Assembly (NCBI GenBank): GCA_963831235.1
Contig: CAWHPS010000033.1
Location: 340,841-404,840, forward strand
DNA from: CAWHPS01 sp963831235
GTDB lineage: Bacteria > Fibrobacterota > OXYB2-FULL-49-7 > JAEUSG01
Length of the DNA stretch: 64,000 nt
Direction of reading: 5' to 3'
Of the stretch, positions 8,806-17,804 are shown piece after piece (the first letter of the stretch is position 1; every line of letters starts with the position of its first letter). The notes under the pieces were generated by a model. The model was not told where the DNA came from. It saw only the letters and a program-made list of their open reading frames with translations, and did no database searches. Made by a program: the position numbers and the translations under genes.

Positions 8806-9543
8806 TTACTCAGCCAAAGCATCAACAATCTTTATTACCGTTTCTTCGACCTGAGAAACATAAGTTTCTATTACAGCACCTTTGATTACATTGTAAAGTA
8901 TAAGAGACGGTACCGCAACACAGAGACCGCCAGCTGTTGCAACAAGGGCGATAGCAATACCACCCGCCATTTCATCAGCCTTGACACCCCCAGGCGAATT
9001 TGCCATTGCTGTAAATGCTTCAATCATACCGATAACGGTTCCGAAGAGCCCCATTAGGGTTGACACATTGGAAATAACCGCAAGAGCGGAAAGATGGGAA
9101 TCAAGGGCCGTAAGCTCGACACCTGCGTATTCTTCGGCTGACTTTTTCATCCATTCCTTATGTTCAGCAGGGTGCATCTTTTTTTCCAGGCCATCGCGAT
9201 ATTTATGAAAAACCGCCTCCAGTATCGCAGCCATGATGCCGCCTTTTTTCTTGCACATTTCCTCGCCCCAGGCAACAGCTTCCATTTTTCCCTTGCCGTC
9301 TTCACCAACCTTTTTCAGGAAATCATCCAGAAACTGACCGGGACGAAGTTTCATCTTTTCCAGGAACACAACCACGACTCTTTCCAGAGTCACGCCTACC
9401 GCAACCACTGAAAGAGCGAGTATCGGGTACATGACCCATCCACCCATTATAAAATAGGACATAACATTGAGCGCCTGAGACAGCCCAACCATTGAAAGGA
9501 AAAACAATACAAAAAATTGTTTTTTTCTGTTAAAACCCTGCAT
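8806..9543 (-). CDS. MotA/TolQ/ExbB-type proton channel protein
   Basis: A 245-residue inner-membrane protein of the MotA/TolQ/ExbB family, the proton-conducting subunit that pairs with ExbD/TolR proteins to convert proton flow into mechanical work. A helix near residues 25-55 (FIMGGWVMYPILALSVVAVG) is followed by a cytoplasmic loop. The family core follows at about 155-225: STLMGLFGTVIGMIEAF and GGIAIALVATAGGLCVAVPSL. The ATG at 9543 has a strong AGGAGG site. It is immediately upstream of two ExbD-like genes, giving the one-TolQ plus two-TolR composition known from the Myxococcus Agl motor. Whether it drives motility, transport or envelope maintenance cannot be decided from this window. Confidence 0.92.
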   Translation of the reverse strand: MQGFNRKKQFFVLFFLSMVGLSQALNVMSYFIMGGWVMYPILALSVVAVGVTLERVVVVFLEKMKLRPGQFLDDFLKKVGEDGKGKMEAVAWGEEMCKKKGGIMAAILEAVFHKYRDGLEKKMHPAEHKEWMKKSAEEYAGVELTALDSHLSALAVISNVSTLMGLFGTVIGMIEAFTAMANSPGGVKADEMAGGIAIALVATAGGLCVAVPSLILYNVIKGAVIETYVSQVEETVIKIVDALAE

Positions 9544-9590
9544 ACCAGCCTCCTTTAGTGATTATTTTCATATATTAAATTTTTTATTGC

Positions 9591-12500
9591 CTAGTGTCTT
9601 ACACGTATTGATTGTATCTGTTCTTTTGCAAACTGTTTTGCCTCTTTGTCGCAGGCAGAACCATCACGCACTTCGGTAAAAATCTCGACCGCCTTGCGCC
9701 ATGAATCTTCTTTATCATAGCAAAATGCCAGATAATTCCGGACCCAGCATATTGATGTAAATGAGGGATATTCACCAAGGATGCGGACATATATCTTTTT
9801 TGCCGCACCAAAGTTTTCCTTGCCCCATTCAACATTTGCAATCTGAAACAAAGCATTGGCTACCATGGCGCTCTTAGGACGGTTTTCCATGAAAGTTTTG
9901 AACTCTTTAACCGCACCGGCTTGATCACCCATTGATAATAGACATTCGGCACGCTGGTATTGGGCTACTTCTGCAAGCGATGCCGTGTCTTTTTCCAAAA
10001 CCTGCTTAAAGATTTCACGAGCCTCTTTGTATTTCTTCATCATATAAAACGCATTCGCCTTGAAATAATATGCGTTTATGGTATATCTGTTTTGAGGAAA
10101 GTCACGTATCATTTTATCGCACCAGCTTATTATATCCTGGTATTTCTCGATATTGTTAAGGGCATCTATAATCTTTATAATTGAAGCTGCCCTTAAATCC
10201 GGTTTTGCAGTAACATAGCGTTCATAAACAATCCTGAAAGATTCCACTGCGTCCTGATATTTTTTTTGAGCCATATATACATCGCCTATTCCCATCCTTG
10301 CGATTACCTTGTCAGCAACATCCTCACTTGTGCTTTCAATCTTTTCGTAGTTCTGAATAGCGCCTTCGGGATCCGTTTTGGCCTTGAGCGCTCCAATCTC
10401 ACCCTGCGCTGCCCGGAAATATTCTATGTCTTCTTTTTTCACCTTCTCGTAAGCAGATATTGCCTTGTCATCTTTACCCATTTCAGTCTGGAGTTTACCT
10501 AGCGTGTAAGCAGCACCGGAAAACAGGGTATTATTATCTTGAAAAGATATGACTTTTTCATAATAAAAGACAGCTGAATCGGGTTTTTCCAGTTTTTCCC
10601 TGTATATGTCAGCAATCTTGTAGTAAAAGCTTGGTGAAGAGCTTATTCCGGGATTTTTCTTAAGGTATGCCAAAAGATACGTCACTGCTTCTTTATTCTT
10701 GCCTTCTCCGGACAAAGCCTCACCATATCCAAGACCGGCATTATCGACTAAATCGCTCTTGGGATATTGATCAAAAATTCTTTGAAAACATTTCTCAGCT
10801 TCAGTAAAATTATTAATGAGATGATAATTCTTGCCAAGATAAAAAAGCGCTGTTGGCGCAAGCGGCGATGATGAATATTTGTCAAGAAAAGTCATGAAAT
10901 GATTTATGGCTTCCTGGTACATCTTGTCCTGGAAATAGGTCACTGCAACCTTGAAAGTGAATTGGATTGTCCTTTGCTCATCACACCGCGGATTATTAAG
11001 TACTTCATCGGTAAATATGGCCCGTGCGCGTTTATATTCACCCTTGTTAACATAGCAATTGCCTATATCGCCATAAATTGTTATGATAGTGGTTGTATCT
11101 TCAGCAAGTTTCAGAGCAGTATTAAAAACAGAAATTGCGCTATCGGTTTTGTTTATCTCGTTTCCCATGAGCTTCCGGCCGATTTCTATGTAAACAAGTG
11201 CCTTAGCCTGAGGGTCCGTAAGTTTCTTGAGTTGTTCCTCATAATCTTGAATAATAGCAGTATCAGAACCTGCCACACCTAGAATTCGGTATTTCTCGAC
11301 CATCATTTGCTGACTCTTTAAATTATCAAGGGTTTCGCGCGCTTTTTCCTTGCTGCCAATCTTCATATAGGCTTTGCCCATTTCCAGTACAGCCTTCTCT
11401 ACCCATTCCGGAGACTGGTCATAAGTGCCAACCACTGTCTCGAATTCCTTGATCGCAAGACGGTATTTGGTAATAGCCTGGACCGAATCCAGTCCCTCCG
11501 TCATTTCCATATAGATGTCACCCAATAGAAACTGTGTTTGAGGGGCAACCATACTTTCAGGAAAACGGTTGATACTCTGTCTTAAGATCTGCTGGGCTTT
11601 GGCATAATCTTTCTGCTTGATATAATATTTACCCAGGTTGTAAGCGGATGCAGGGTAAAATGTCGATGTTCGGAAATTTTCGCACACATCAGTGTATGCC
11701 TTAAGCGCAGTAAGTGTATCGCCCTTATATTCATAACATTCTGCCAGCAGGTATTGCGCATTTGCCGCAAACTCCGTTCCTGAATAATTCTGAAGAACTT
11801 TCCCGTAATTTTCAATGGCATCATCCCATTTCTTTTCTTGATAGTAATACGTTCCAATATCAAGCTGTACCTTGGCCTGTTCTTCGATTACTTTTATGGA
11901 ATTTATGGCCTTGGCAAATGTTGAATATGCGTCCTTTGGAATTTGGAGCTTGAAATATACACCTCCAAGGGCAATATACACCTTACTTATAAGATCGCTT
12001 TGAATATAAACATTAATGAATTTGAGGTACGTATCTGCCGCCTGTTTGTATAATTCAATCTGTTTTTCCTTCAGCTCCTTTTTCCTGTTTTCATCCGGTT
12101 CGTTTATTATTTTTGCCTCCAGCCAATCCCCTTCTTTTACGTAACTATCACCAATGGCTTTCTGTGCATCATCCACAAGGTCGGATTCCTTGAAATAGTT
12201 GATTATAATGCTGTATTGTTCCCGCGCCTTGTCCCCTTCTCCCATTTTTGTGTAGCAATTTCCTATTTCCATTACAGCATCCGACAACATCTCGGCTTTG
12301 ACCTGGGTTGTATCTGTGGCTGTTTCCCTTATAAGATCCATTCTGGTATATAACTTTTTTACAATATCACGGTTGGCAAGTTTCACTTTGCCTTTATCTA
12401 TGTTGAAATATGTCCCGGGTTTCAATTCCACAAATTTGTACTTGGGAAAATTAATTGCCTCTGGTCTGTTTTTCTCTATGATTTCCAGGCTCTGTATGGC

Positions 12501-12932
12501 CCGCATGTAGTTAACCTGCGGATTACTTCCCATATCTCCAAGGGAGATATGACATTTGGCAATCATAAGAAAAACCTGTTCAGCAACAGGCGTGTTTGGA
12601 AATTTTTTAAGAAGCTGGTTGAAATCATAAATAGCCGCTTCAAGATCATTTGCTGTCACAGCGGTTTGCTTTTCACTGGCTGCAAGTTGAAACATGCCAA
12701 GTTGTGTGGCGGTTAAACTAACTTCATCAGTATTTTTCTTGAAATATTCGATAAGGGAACGTGTGCTGTCCCGTGCAGATCTGCTGTCGCCTGAAGCATT
12801 AAGGCTTTGAATCCGGCTAAAGCGATTGCCCGCCTCGCGCCTGAGTTCTGAAAGGTTCCTGATATGGAAATAGTTCTCGTTTAAAACAGGAATAGAAAGA
12901 AGGGATGCTACAAGTAGTAAGGCTATCCACAT
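9591..12932 (-). CDS. Giant exported TPR protein (1113 aa)
   Basis: A 1113-residue protein that begins with a signal or anchor helix (MWIALLLVASLLSIPV) and then consists almost wholly of tetratricopeptide repeats of the BamD/YbgF type. Examples are AEQVFLMIAKCHISLGD, AANAQYLLAECYEYKGDTL and APQTQFLLGDIYME, with roughly 20-25 units. Such TPR solenoids scaffold outer-membrane and periplasmic complexes. The gene lies 6 bases after the third lipoprotein gene and 47 bases before the TolQ-like gene, so it links the lipoproteins and the proton motor in one transcript. Large TPR proteins beside TolQ/R-type motors are also seen in Myxococcus gliding loci (family knowledge); a scaffold role is inferred. 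Confidence 0.85.
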   Translation of the reverse strand: MWIALLLVASLLSIPVLNENYFHIRNLSELRREAGNRFSRIQSLNASGDSRSARDSTRSLIEYFKKNTDEVSLTATQLGMFQLAASEKQTAVTANDLEAAIYDFNQLLKKFPNTPVAEQVFLMIAKCHISLGDMGSNPQVNYMRAIQSLEIIEKNRPEAINFPKYKFVELKPGTYFNIDKGKVKLANRDIVKKLYTRMDLIRETATDTTQVKAEMLSDAVMEIGNCYTKMGEGDKAREQYSIIINYFKESDLVDDAQKAIGDSYVKEGDWLEAKIINEPDENRKKELKEKQIELYKQAADTYLKFINVYIQSDLISKVYIALGGVYFKLQIPKDAYSTFAKAINSIKVIEEQAKVQLDIGTYYYQEKKWDDAIENYGKVLQNYSGTEFAANAQYLLAECYEYKGDTLTALKAYTDVCENFRTSTFYPASAYNLGKYYIKQKDYAKAQQILRQSINRFPESMVAPQTQFLLGDIYMEMTEGLDSVQAITKYRLAIKEFETVVGTYDQSPEWVEKAVLEMGKAYMKIGSKEKARETLDNLKSQQMMVEKYRILGVAGSDTAIIQDYEEQLKKLTDPQAKALVYIEIGRKLMGNEINKTDSAISVFNTALKLAEDTTTIITIYGDIGNCYVNKGEYKRARAIFTDEVLNNPRCDEQRTIQFTFKVAVTYFQDKMYQEAINHFMTFLDKYSSSPLAPTALFYLGKNYHLINNFTEAEKCFQRIFDQYPKSDLVDNAGLGYGEALSGEGKNKEAVTYLLAYLKKNPGISSSPSFYYKIADIYREKLEKPDSAVFYYEKVISFQDNNTLFSGAAYTLGKLQTEMGKDDKAISAYEKVKKEDIEYFRAAQGEIGALKAKTDPEGAIQNYEKIESTSEDVADKVIARMGIGDVYMAQKKYQDAVESFRIVYERYVTAKPDLRAASIIKIIDALNNIEKYQDIISWCDKMIRDFPQNRYTINAYYFKANAFYMMKKYKEAREIFKQVLEKDTASLAEVAQYQRAECLLSMGDQAGAVKEFKTFMENRPKSAMVANALFQIANVEWGKENFGAAKKIYVRILGEYPSFTSICWVRNYLAFCYDKEDSWRKAVEIFTEVRDGSACDKEAKQFAKEQIQSIRVRH

Positions 12933-12938
12933 TGTGTT

Positions 12939-15338
12939 TTATTTAATCTCCACCTGACGAATGGATGAAAAACCCTTTGCTCCGCTTAGATCCACTATTC
13001 CGTGCGGTGCAAGGCCCCTGTTTCCAAGATCATCCGATGTCTCGACCCACATGTCCCATAACCCGCTCTGCCACCCGGAATAGTTGATATCCTTAAAAAC
13101 CACTCCTGAAATGGCATAAGAGGAACCTGCTGTACTTCCATCATCATTATAGTATGTTTTCTTACCCTGATTATGGATGAAGTCTTCCGGTAATTCATAC
13201 ACAATATTGGCGGTAATATATGACCGCTCTCCAGTAAAAGGATCGCTTTTAAGATAATTATCATGATAATTGAATAAAAGTTTGACCGAATTTATCCGCC
13301 CAAATCCTTTATCACGTACAGCTGTGCGGGAATAGGCATTCCCCAGCTGAGACAAATATACGTCAAATGTACCAAAAAGCTTTGAAAGATCAGTGCACTT
13401 ATTGTTCCACGGGTTCAAGGGATCAAAATAGCACATGGGAGCATATTCTTTGTCAGCAGGTTCCCACTTGGCAGCAGCGTTCCTATCCTCAGTGATGCTC
13501 CAAATAAATTGTGGCGGAATTTTATCCCATACATAACGGTAAACAGTGTTGTATTTGGATATTGCTACCCTTGGCTCATTAAAATACTTACCCTTTCCAT
13601 ACATAATAATTACAAATTCCTTTACACCATTATTCACAGTTGAGGAGGTAATGGGAAGTCCACGAAAGGGATGTTGATAAAGCCTGCCATCAGGATCAAG
13701 ACTAAAGCCCGCTACCGCACTATTGGAATGTGTTCTATTCGCTTTGGGGCCAAGGTAGGCATTTAAGCTTCCTGCATTCATAACATCATTAAAACTTATT
13801 GTTTCAAACCACCCAGGAGCACCTGAATCAGTAACAGAAACTATATTTGATTCGGAATTGTAACCCAGCAAATTCTGTTTGTTAAAGGTGTTTAACGAGT
13901 CTTTTGAATACCCCAGAATGGACCCAGGTGTTACCACAAGACTTATAAGACTCTTATTTATATCCTCTCTTAACAAATTCGGCATGATATATGATAGCGT
14001 AAGCCCGTTGTCAGTAAGAAAAGGGGTTGCAAGTGGCGATATCCTGTATCCTGATTCAAAATCAAAACTCATTTCAGCCCTAACCTCATTTACATTATTG
14101 AAGAATGCAATTTCAGGCTTTGTTTCGTAAATACAATCAGGCCATTTTAATCCATGATAGGTGTACCAGGAATCCGAAGTTCCAAACGCACCTACTACTT
14201 CCGGATAAAAATAAGAACTGTTTTTTCTTGTTGCAATCCATATTTCAACTGTATCATTAAATGTGGTATCACCGAATGTATTTATAAATACCGGGATATT
14301 ATCCGAAAGTACGCATATTTTCTTGTCTGTTACTGTTTCATCAAAAGAAAACCTGCTTTTGTCTGAGGTATCAAGAGATACCAGAACATTGTAAGACTGT
14401 ATGTCAATATCATCATATAAAAGCGGGCCTATATTATTGTTGTTAGCACCCAATCTTTGCATTGCAACCCATTTCTTACCGTAAAACTGCAGGAGTTTCA
14501 TTTGCCAGGTTATTGAAACTTTGCCAATACTACGTATAAAAACAACATTGCTAAAATGATTCTTAAGAGAGTCTTCGTTCAATACAAGGGTATCCGGCTT
14601 GGTTGCCCAATTATTACCAATTCTTTGTTCGTATTTAATTCCATTAAGCAGAATAGGAATCGTATCAGGTGAACTTATCGGATTAAAAGCCGAATAATTG
14701 TAAATAATTATTTTTTTTACACTAGCCGTATCAAAAATTGTTGATATGGTAACATTATTATCAGCAGTGGTTTGTGCGCCGTCATTAATTGAGAATCCTG
14801 TCAATAGCCTGCCTGTAACTGCAGGGGAATGGGCTGTGTCTCCGCAAAACCCTCCTGTATAGTCTGCATAAGGCGCTGCGGATGACAGGCCAGTTAATGC
14901 AACAGCGAAATATGTTACAGCCGAAACAACATGCGAATCAACCTTGTTAAGAAAAAAAGCACTTCTTAAAACCCGTAATGTATCCAGCTTACTAGATTCA
15001 TCAAGATAAACAAGAGTTTGAGATGTATCACTGGTATTCGGGAGGAAAAACCCCTGATCATTTTTAAGAAGTTCCATCATACTATTTCCGGCTTTTCGAT
15101 AAAACCGGTTTAATGAAGGCTGGTTAACATACTGTGGATCCCATGTTGGCAGGTTTTTACTAAAACTTATTTTATAATATGACGTTATGCCGATTGTTGT
15201 ATCGCTGTAAGATACATTCAGCATATTTTTATAAATCTGCTTTATTTCCGGTGCAATAGGCTTTTTTGTGCATGAGATTAATAATCCGATGCATGCATAA
15301 GCCATGAAAACTATAAAAGTTTTAAGGAAAAATTTCAT
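12939..15338 (-). CDS. Large lipoprotein, paralogue 3 of a tandem triplet
   Basis: A 799-residue predicted lipoprotein: the signal ends GLLISC with acylated Cys23. I recognise no named domain. Its C-terminal third shares a signature with the two genes upstream: KEFVIIMYGKGKYFNEPRVA, then YVWDKIPPQFIW, then FGRINSVKLLFNY, then GLWDMWVETSDDLGN, ending RQVEIK. The middle carries shared motifs such as FINTFGDTTFNDTVEIWIATRN. These shared blocks in the same order show the three genes arose by duplication, while overall divergence is high. Its ATG overlaps the previous stop (TAATG at 15336-15340), implying translational coupling. Probably an outer-membrane component of the operon's complex; function unknown. 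Confidence 0.8.
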   Translation of the reverse strand: MKFFLKTFIVFMAYACIGLLISCTKKPIAPEIKQIYKNMLNVSYSDTTIGITSYYKISFSKNLPTWDPQYVNQPSLNRFYRKAGNSMMELLKNDQGFFLPNTSDTSQTLVYLDESSKLDTLRVLRSAFFLNKVDSHVVSAVTYFAVALTGLSSAAPYADYTGGFCGDTAHSPAVTGRLLTGFSINDGAQTTADNNVTISTIFDTASVKKIIIYNYSAFNPISSPDTIPILLNGIKYEQRIGNNWATKPDTLVLNEDSLKNHFSNVVFIRSIGKVSITWQMKLLQFYGKKWVAMQRLGANNNNIGPLLYDDIDIQSYNVLVSLDTSDKSRFSFDETVTDKKICVLSDNIPVFINTFGDTTFNDTVEIWIATRKNSSYFYPEVVGAFGTSDSWYTYHGLKWPDCIYETKPEIAFFNNVNEVRAEMSFDFESGYRISPLATPFLTDNGLTLSYIMPNLLREDINKSLISLVVTPGSILGYSKDSLNTFNKQNLLGYNSESNIVSVTDSGAPGWFETISFNDVMNAGSLNAYLGPKANRTHSNSAVAGFSLDPDGRLYQHPFRGLPITSSTVNNGVKEFVIIMYGKGKYFNEPRVAISKYNTVYRYVWDKIPPQFIWSITEDRNAAAKWEPADKEYAPMCYFDPLNPWNNKCTDLSKLFGTFDVYLSQLGNAYSRTAVRDKGFGRINSVKLLFNYHDNYLKSDPFTGERSYITANIVYELPEDFIHNQGKKTYYNDDGSTAGSSYAISGVVFKDINYSGWQSGLWDMWVETSDDLGNRGLAPHGIVDLSGAKGFSSIRQVEIK

Positions 15339-17791
15339 TATTTAATCTCTATCTGACGGGTTATATAGCTCCCTATGGCCCGATTTATTTCCTTGCCCCC
15401 AAAAGGAGCAACACCTTTATTACCTAAATCATCCTCTGTTTCGATCCACATATCCCACTGCCCCCTGTCCCAACCCCTCGCATCCACCCCTATAAAACCA
15501 GCTTGAAAAATGCTGTAACTGCGCTTTGAAGGTATCACCCCATTAAAAAGAGATAATGACTGGCCTTCTATTAAACTTTGGTCCATGGGGAATTTCTGAC
15601 TTTCCATGCCGTCGTCATAAATTCTTTCTCCTGTAATGGGACTGGCCTTATATTTTCCACTAAAATGAAAATTAAGCACAGCAGAGCGGATGCGTCCGAA
15701 TCCAACATCTCTAACACCCGCCACAATCTCATTGTCCTCGGTTGATGGACGCGGATCAAGCCAAACATCGAAGATATTTCCTAGTTGAGAAAGGTTGGTT
15801 ATTCGATCCGTTAATGGTGCGGCCGGATTATGATAATACAAAGGGGCATATATCCTGTTTGCAAGAGGGTTATACTGTATGCTCCATGTAATATGAGGCG
15901 GCATTCTATCCCAAACATATTTGTAAGAAGATGAAAATTTCGATATGAAAACACGTGGTTCATTGAAATATTTTCCTTTAGTATATGCAATAAGGACAAA
16001 TTCCTTTACACCATCCTTAGCTGATGGGACATTTATTGGCAGATTACGTATGGGATTTGAATATGTTACTGCGTCGTAGGAAGCAATATATTCTACCCTG
16101 GAGTATTTTGTAACACTTGTGTCAGTAGTGTTTCCTGGATCGTTTTTCGTGTGCCACCCTATTCCCATGTCCGCTTTTCTTGTGTTACCATTATAAGTGT
16201 AAACTTTGGATGGTGTGTAAGGGTTTAAATTTGTATTGTAACCCAGAATGCTGCCTGGTTCAACTGAACGCGAAAGTCCGATTGGATCATCATTAGTTCT
16301 ACTGATAGGTTCCATAGTATTTTTTTTGCTTTGAAGAAGCGGCGAAACCCGAATGTTTTGTTCAAGATCAAGATTACGAAGAATTCCAAGAGCATCCCCG
16401 TTTGCGTCAATATTAAAAGTATCAGGAATTGTTTCAAGAATACAGTCATAAATAGTATCAATGCGGTTTGAGGCATATAAAGGAACTAGGCTGGGAACCG
16501 AAGAAACATTGAATTTTTGATCATAAAAATCAGAGGTGACATTTCTTGTTGCAAGCCAGATGTAAATCTGTCCTGAAAATGTCGGGTTTCCAAAGGCCCG
16601 AAAAATAACAGGTATGGAATTTGAAACAAGACATAACTTTTTCTCGAACTCATTTATCCTGTAATCTATTCCAGGTGCGTTTAAGTCAAGCAACAGGCTC
16701 CCCTCATAAGTATCAATGGCTATGTCGTCATACAGAGGCGACCAGAGTTTTATGGACTCCTGCTTTGGTTTTGGCCATAACATTACCCATTTCTTTCCTG
16801 GTCCGGTTACCAGAGCATCCTTTAATGTAAAGGATGCCAAACCTTGCAAGTCAACACTGTATGATGTAAAAAAATTGTGGAAATCCGCTTTAAATACCGT
16901 ATCAACTTTGCCTAATTTCCCAAATGGAAACATGTTTTTTTTTGTGGAATCAGCCGAACCAATAATATATTGAATATCAGACCTATTTGATATCTTAAGC
17001 GAATCGGAAGCCTTTATGGGAAATGAAGCGGGGCTGTCCTTGTGTTTGACTATTTTGTCAAGCCATGTTGTGAGAGTATCCACAGGCATTATTTCAGAAT
17101 ACCGATAATAATACAATGCTTCAACTCCGGTTGTATCAAAAAGTCCTGATACAATTACACTTGTGTCTGCCGTATACACTGCACCGCGGTTTATGCTTAT
17201 TTGAATTGGAGGTTTCACGGGTATTGAGTTTGAAGTGTATTCAGCAATATTAGTGAAGCCCCCAACAAAATCAATATTATCAACATTTCTTTTCAAATCA
17301 GTAATGGCAGCCACACCATAATTAAAGCTTTCTGAAGTCCTGTCGTTTATAGTATCGTATATGTAACCCGAGTCAATGTAAGTAATACTGTGGCTATTCC
17401 CCAAAGCATCTCTATAGGTGTAGACGGCTCTTTTAGTAAGAGATGAATTCCCTGATCCAAAACTGTACCCAACAACAACCTGATTGCCACTGTTTTGCTG
17501 CTTTCTATAAACAGCATAAATCACAACCTGATCAAGCTTTTTAGGATCCCAGGTATCAAGCTGCTTGTTAAAATTGATTCTGAACGCAATGTTTTCTTTC
17601 CAGATGGAAGTATCGTTTGCCGGTATGGATGTGACAACAAATCCACTGTCCGGATTGAAATAAAGCGAAGTCACGGAAATTATGCTTTTGTTTAAATACA
17701 TATTCTGTACAGATTGCGTAGGCTTCTGACAGCTCAGCAATATCAGTGACATACCCAGGAGAAATTGTAGAATAAGGTGTTTTAGCCTCAT
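15338..17791 (-). CDS. Large lipoprotein, paralogue 2 of a tandem triplet
   Basis: An approximately 817-residue lipoprotein with signal MRLKHLILQFLLGMSLILLSC; the acylated Cys is residue 21 from this start. An in-frame TTG at 17803 would add four residues, but the ATG at 17791 gives a better signal peptide. It shares the ordered blocks of its neighbours: VIFRAFGNPTFSGQIYIWLATRN, KEFVLIAYTKGKYFNEPRVF, YVWDRMPPHITW, FGRIRSAVLNFHF, GQWDMWIETEDDLGNKG and the end RQIEIK. It lies directly after paralogue 1 (13 bases) and overlaps paralogue 3. No named domain was recognised. The retention of three long diverged copies in one operon suggests a hetero-oligomeric outer-membrane assembly rather than redundancy (inference). 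Confidence 0.8.
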   Translation of the reverse strand: MRLKHLILQFLLGMSLILLSCQKPTQSVQNMYLNKSIISVTSLYFNPDSGFVVTSIPANDTSIWKENIAFRINFNKQLDTWDPKKLDQVVIYAVYRKQQNSGNQVVVGYSFGSGNSSLTKRAVYTYRDALGNSHSITYIDSGYIYDTINDRTSESFNYGVAAITDLKRNVDNIDFVGGFTNIAEYTSNSIPVKPPIQISINRGAVYTADTSVIVSGLFDTTGVEALYYYRYSEIMPVDTLTTWLDKIVKHKDSPASFPIKASDSLKISNRSDIQYIIGSADSTKKNMFPFGKLGKVDTVFKADFHNFFTSYSVDLQGLASFTLKDALVTGPGKKWVMLWPKPKQESIKLWSPLYDDIAIDTYEGSLLLDLNAPGIDYRINEFEKKLCLVSNSIPVIFRAFGNPTFSGQIYIWLATRNVTSDFYDQKFNVSSVPSLVPLYASNRIDTIYDCILETIPDTFNIDANGDALGILRNLDLEQNIRVSPLLQSKKNTMEPISRTNDDPIGLSRSVEPGSILGYNTNLNPYTPSKVYTYNGNTRKADMGIGWHTKNDPGNTTDTSVTKYSRVEYIASYDAVTYSNPIRNLPINVPSAKDGVKEFVLIAYTKGKYFNEPRVFISKFSSSYKYVWDRMPPHITWSIQYNPLANRIYAPLYYHNPAAPLTDRITNLSQLGNIFDVWLDPRPSTEDNEIVAGVRDVGFGRIRSAVLNFHFSGKYKASPITGERIYDDGMESQKFPMDQSLIEGQSLSLFNGVIPSKRSYSIFQAGFIGVDARGWDRGQWDMWIETEDDLGNKGVAPFGGKEINRAIGSYITRQIEIK

Positions 17792-17804
17792 GTATTCATG
17801 CAAC

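Noticed and set aside
8806..9543. Ordinary Tol-Pal system
   Set aside because: No TolA, TolB or Pal gene accompanies the TolQ/R-like genes, and the two ExbD proteins and lipoprotein triplet do not fit that layout.
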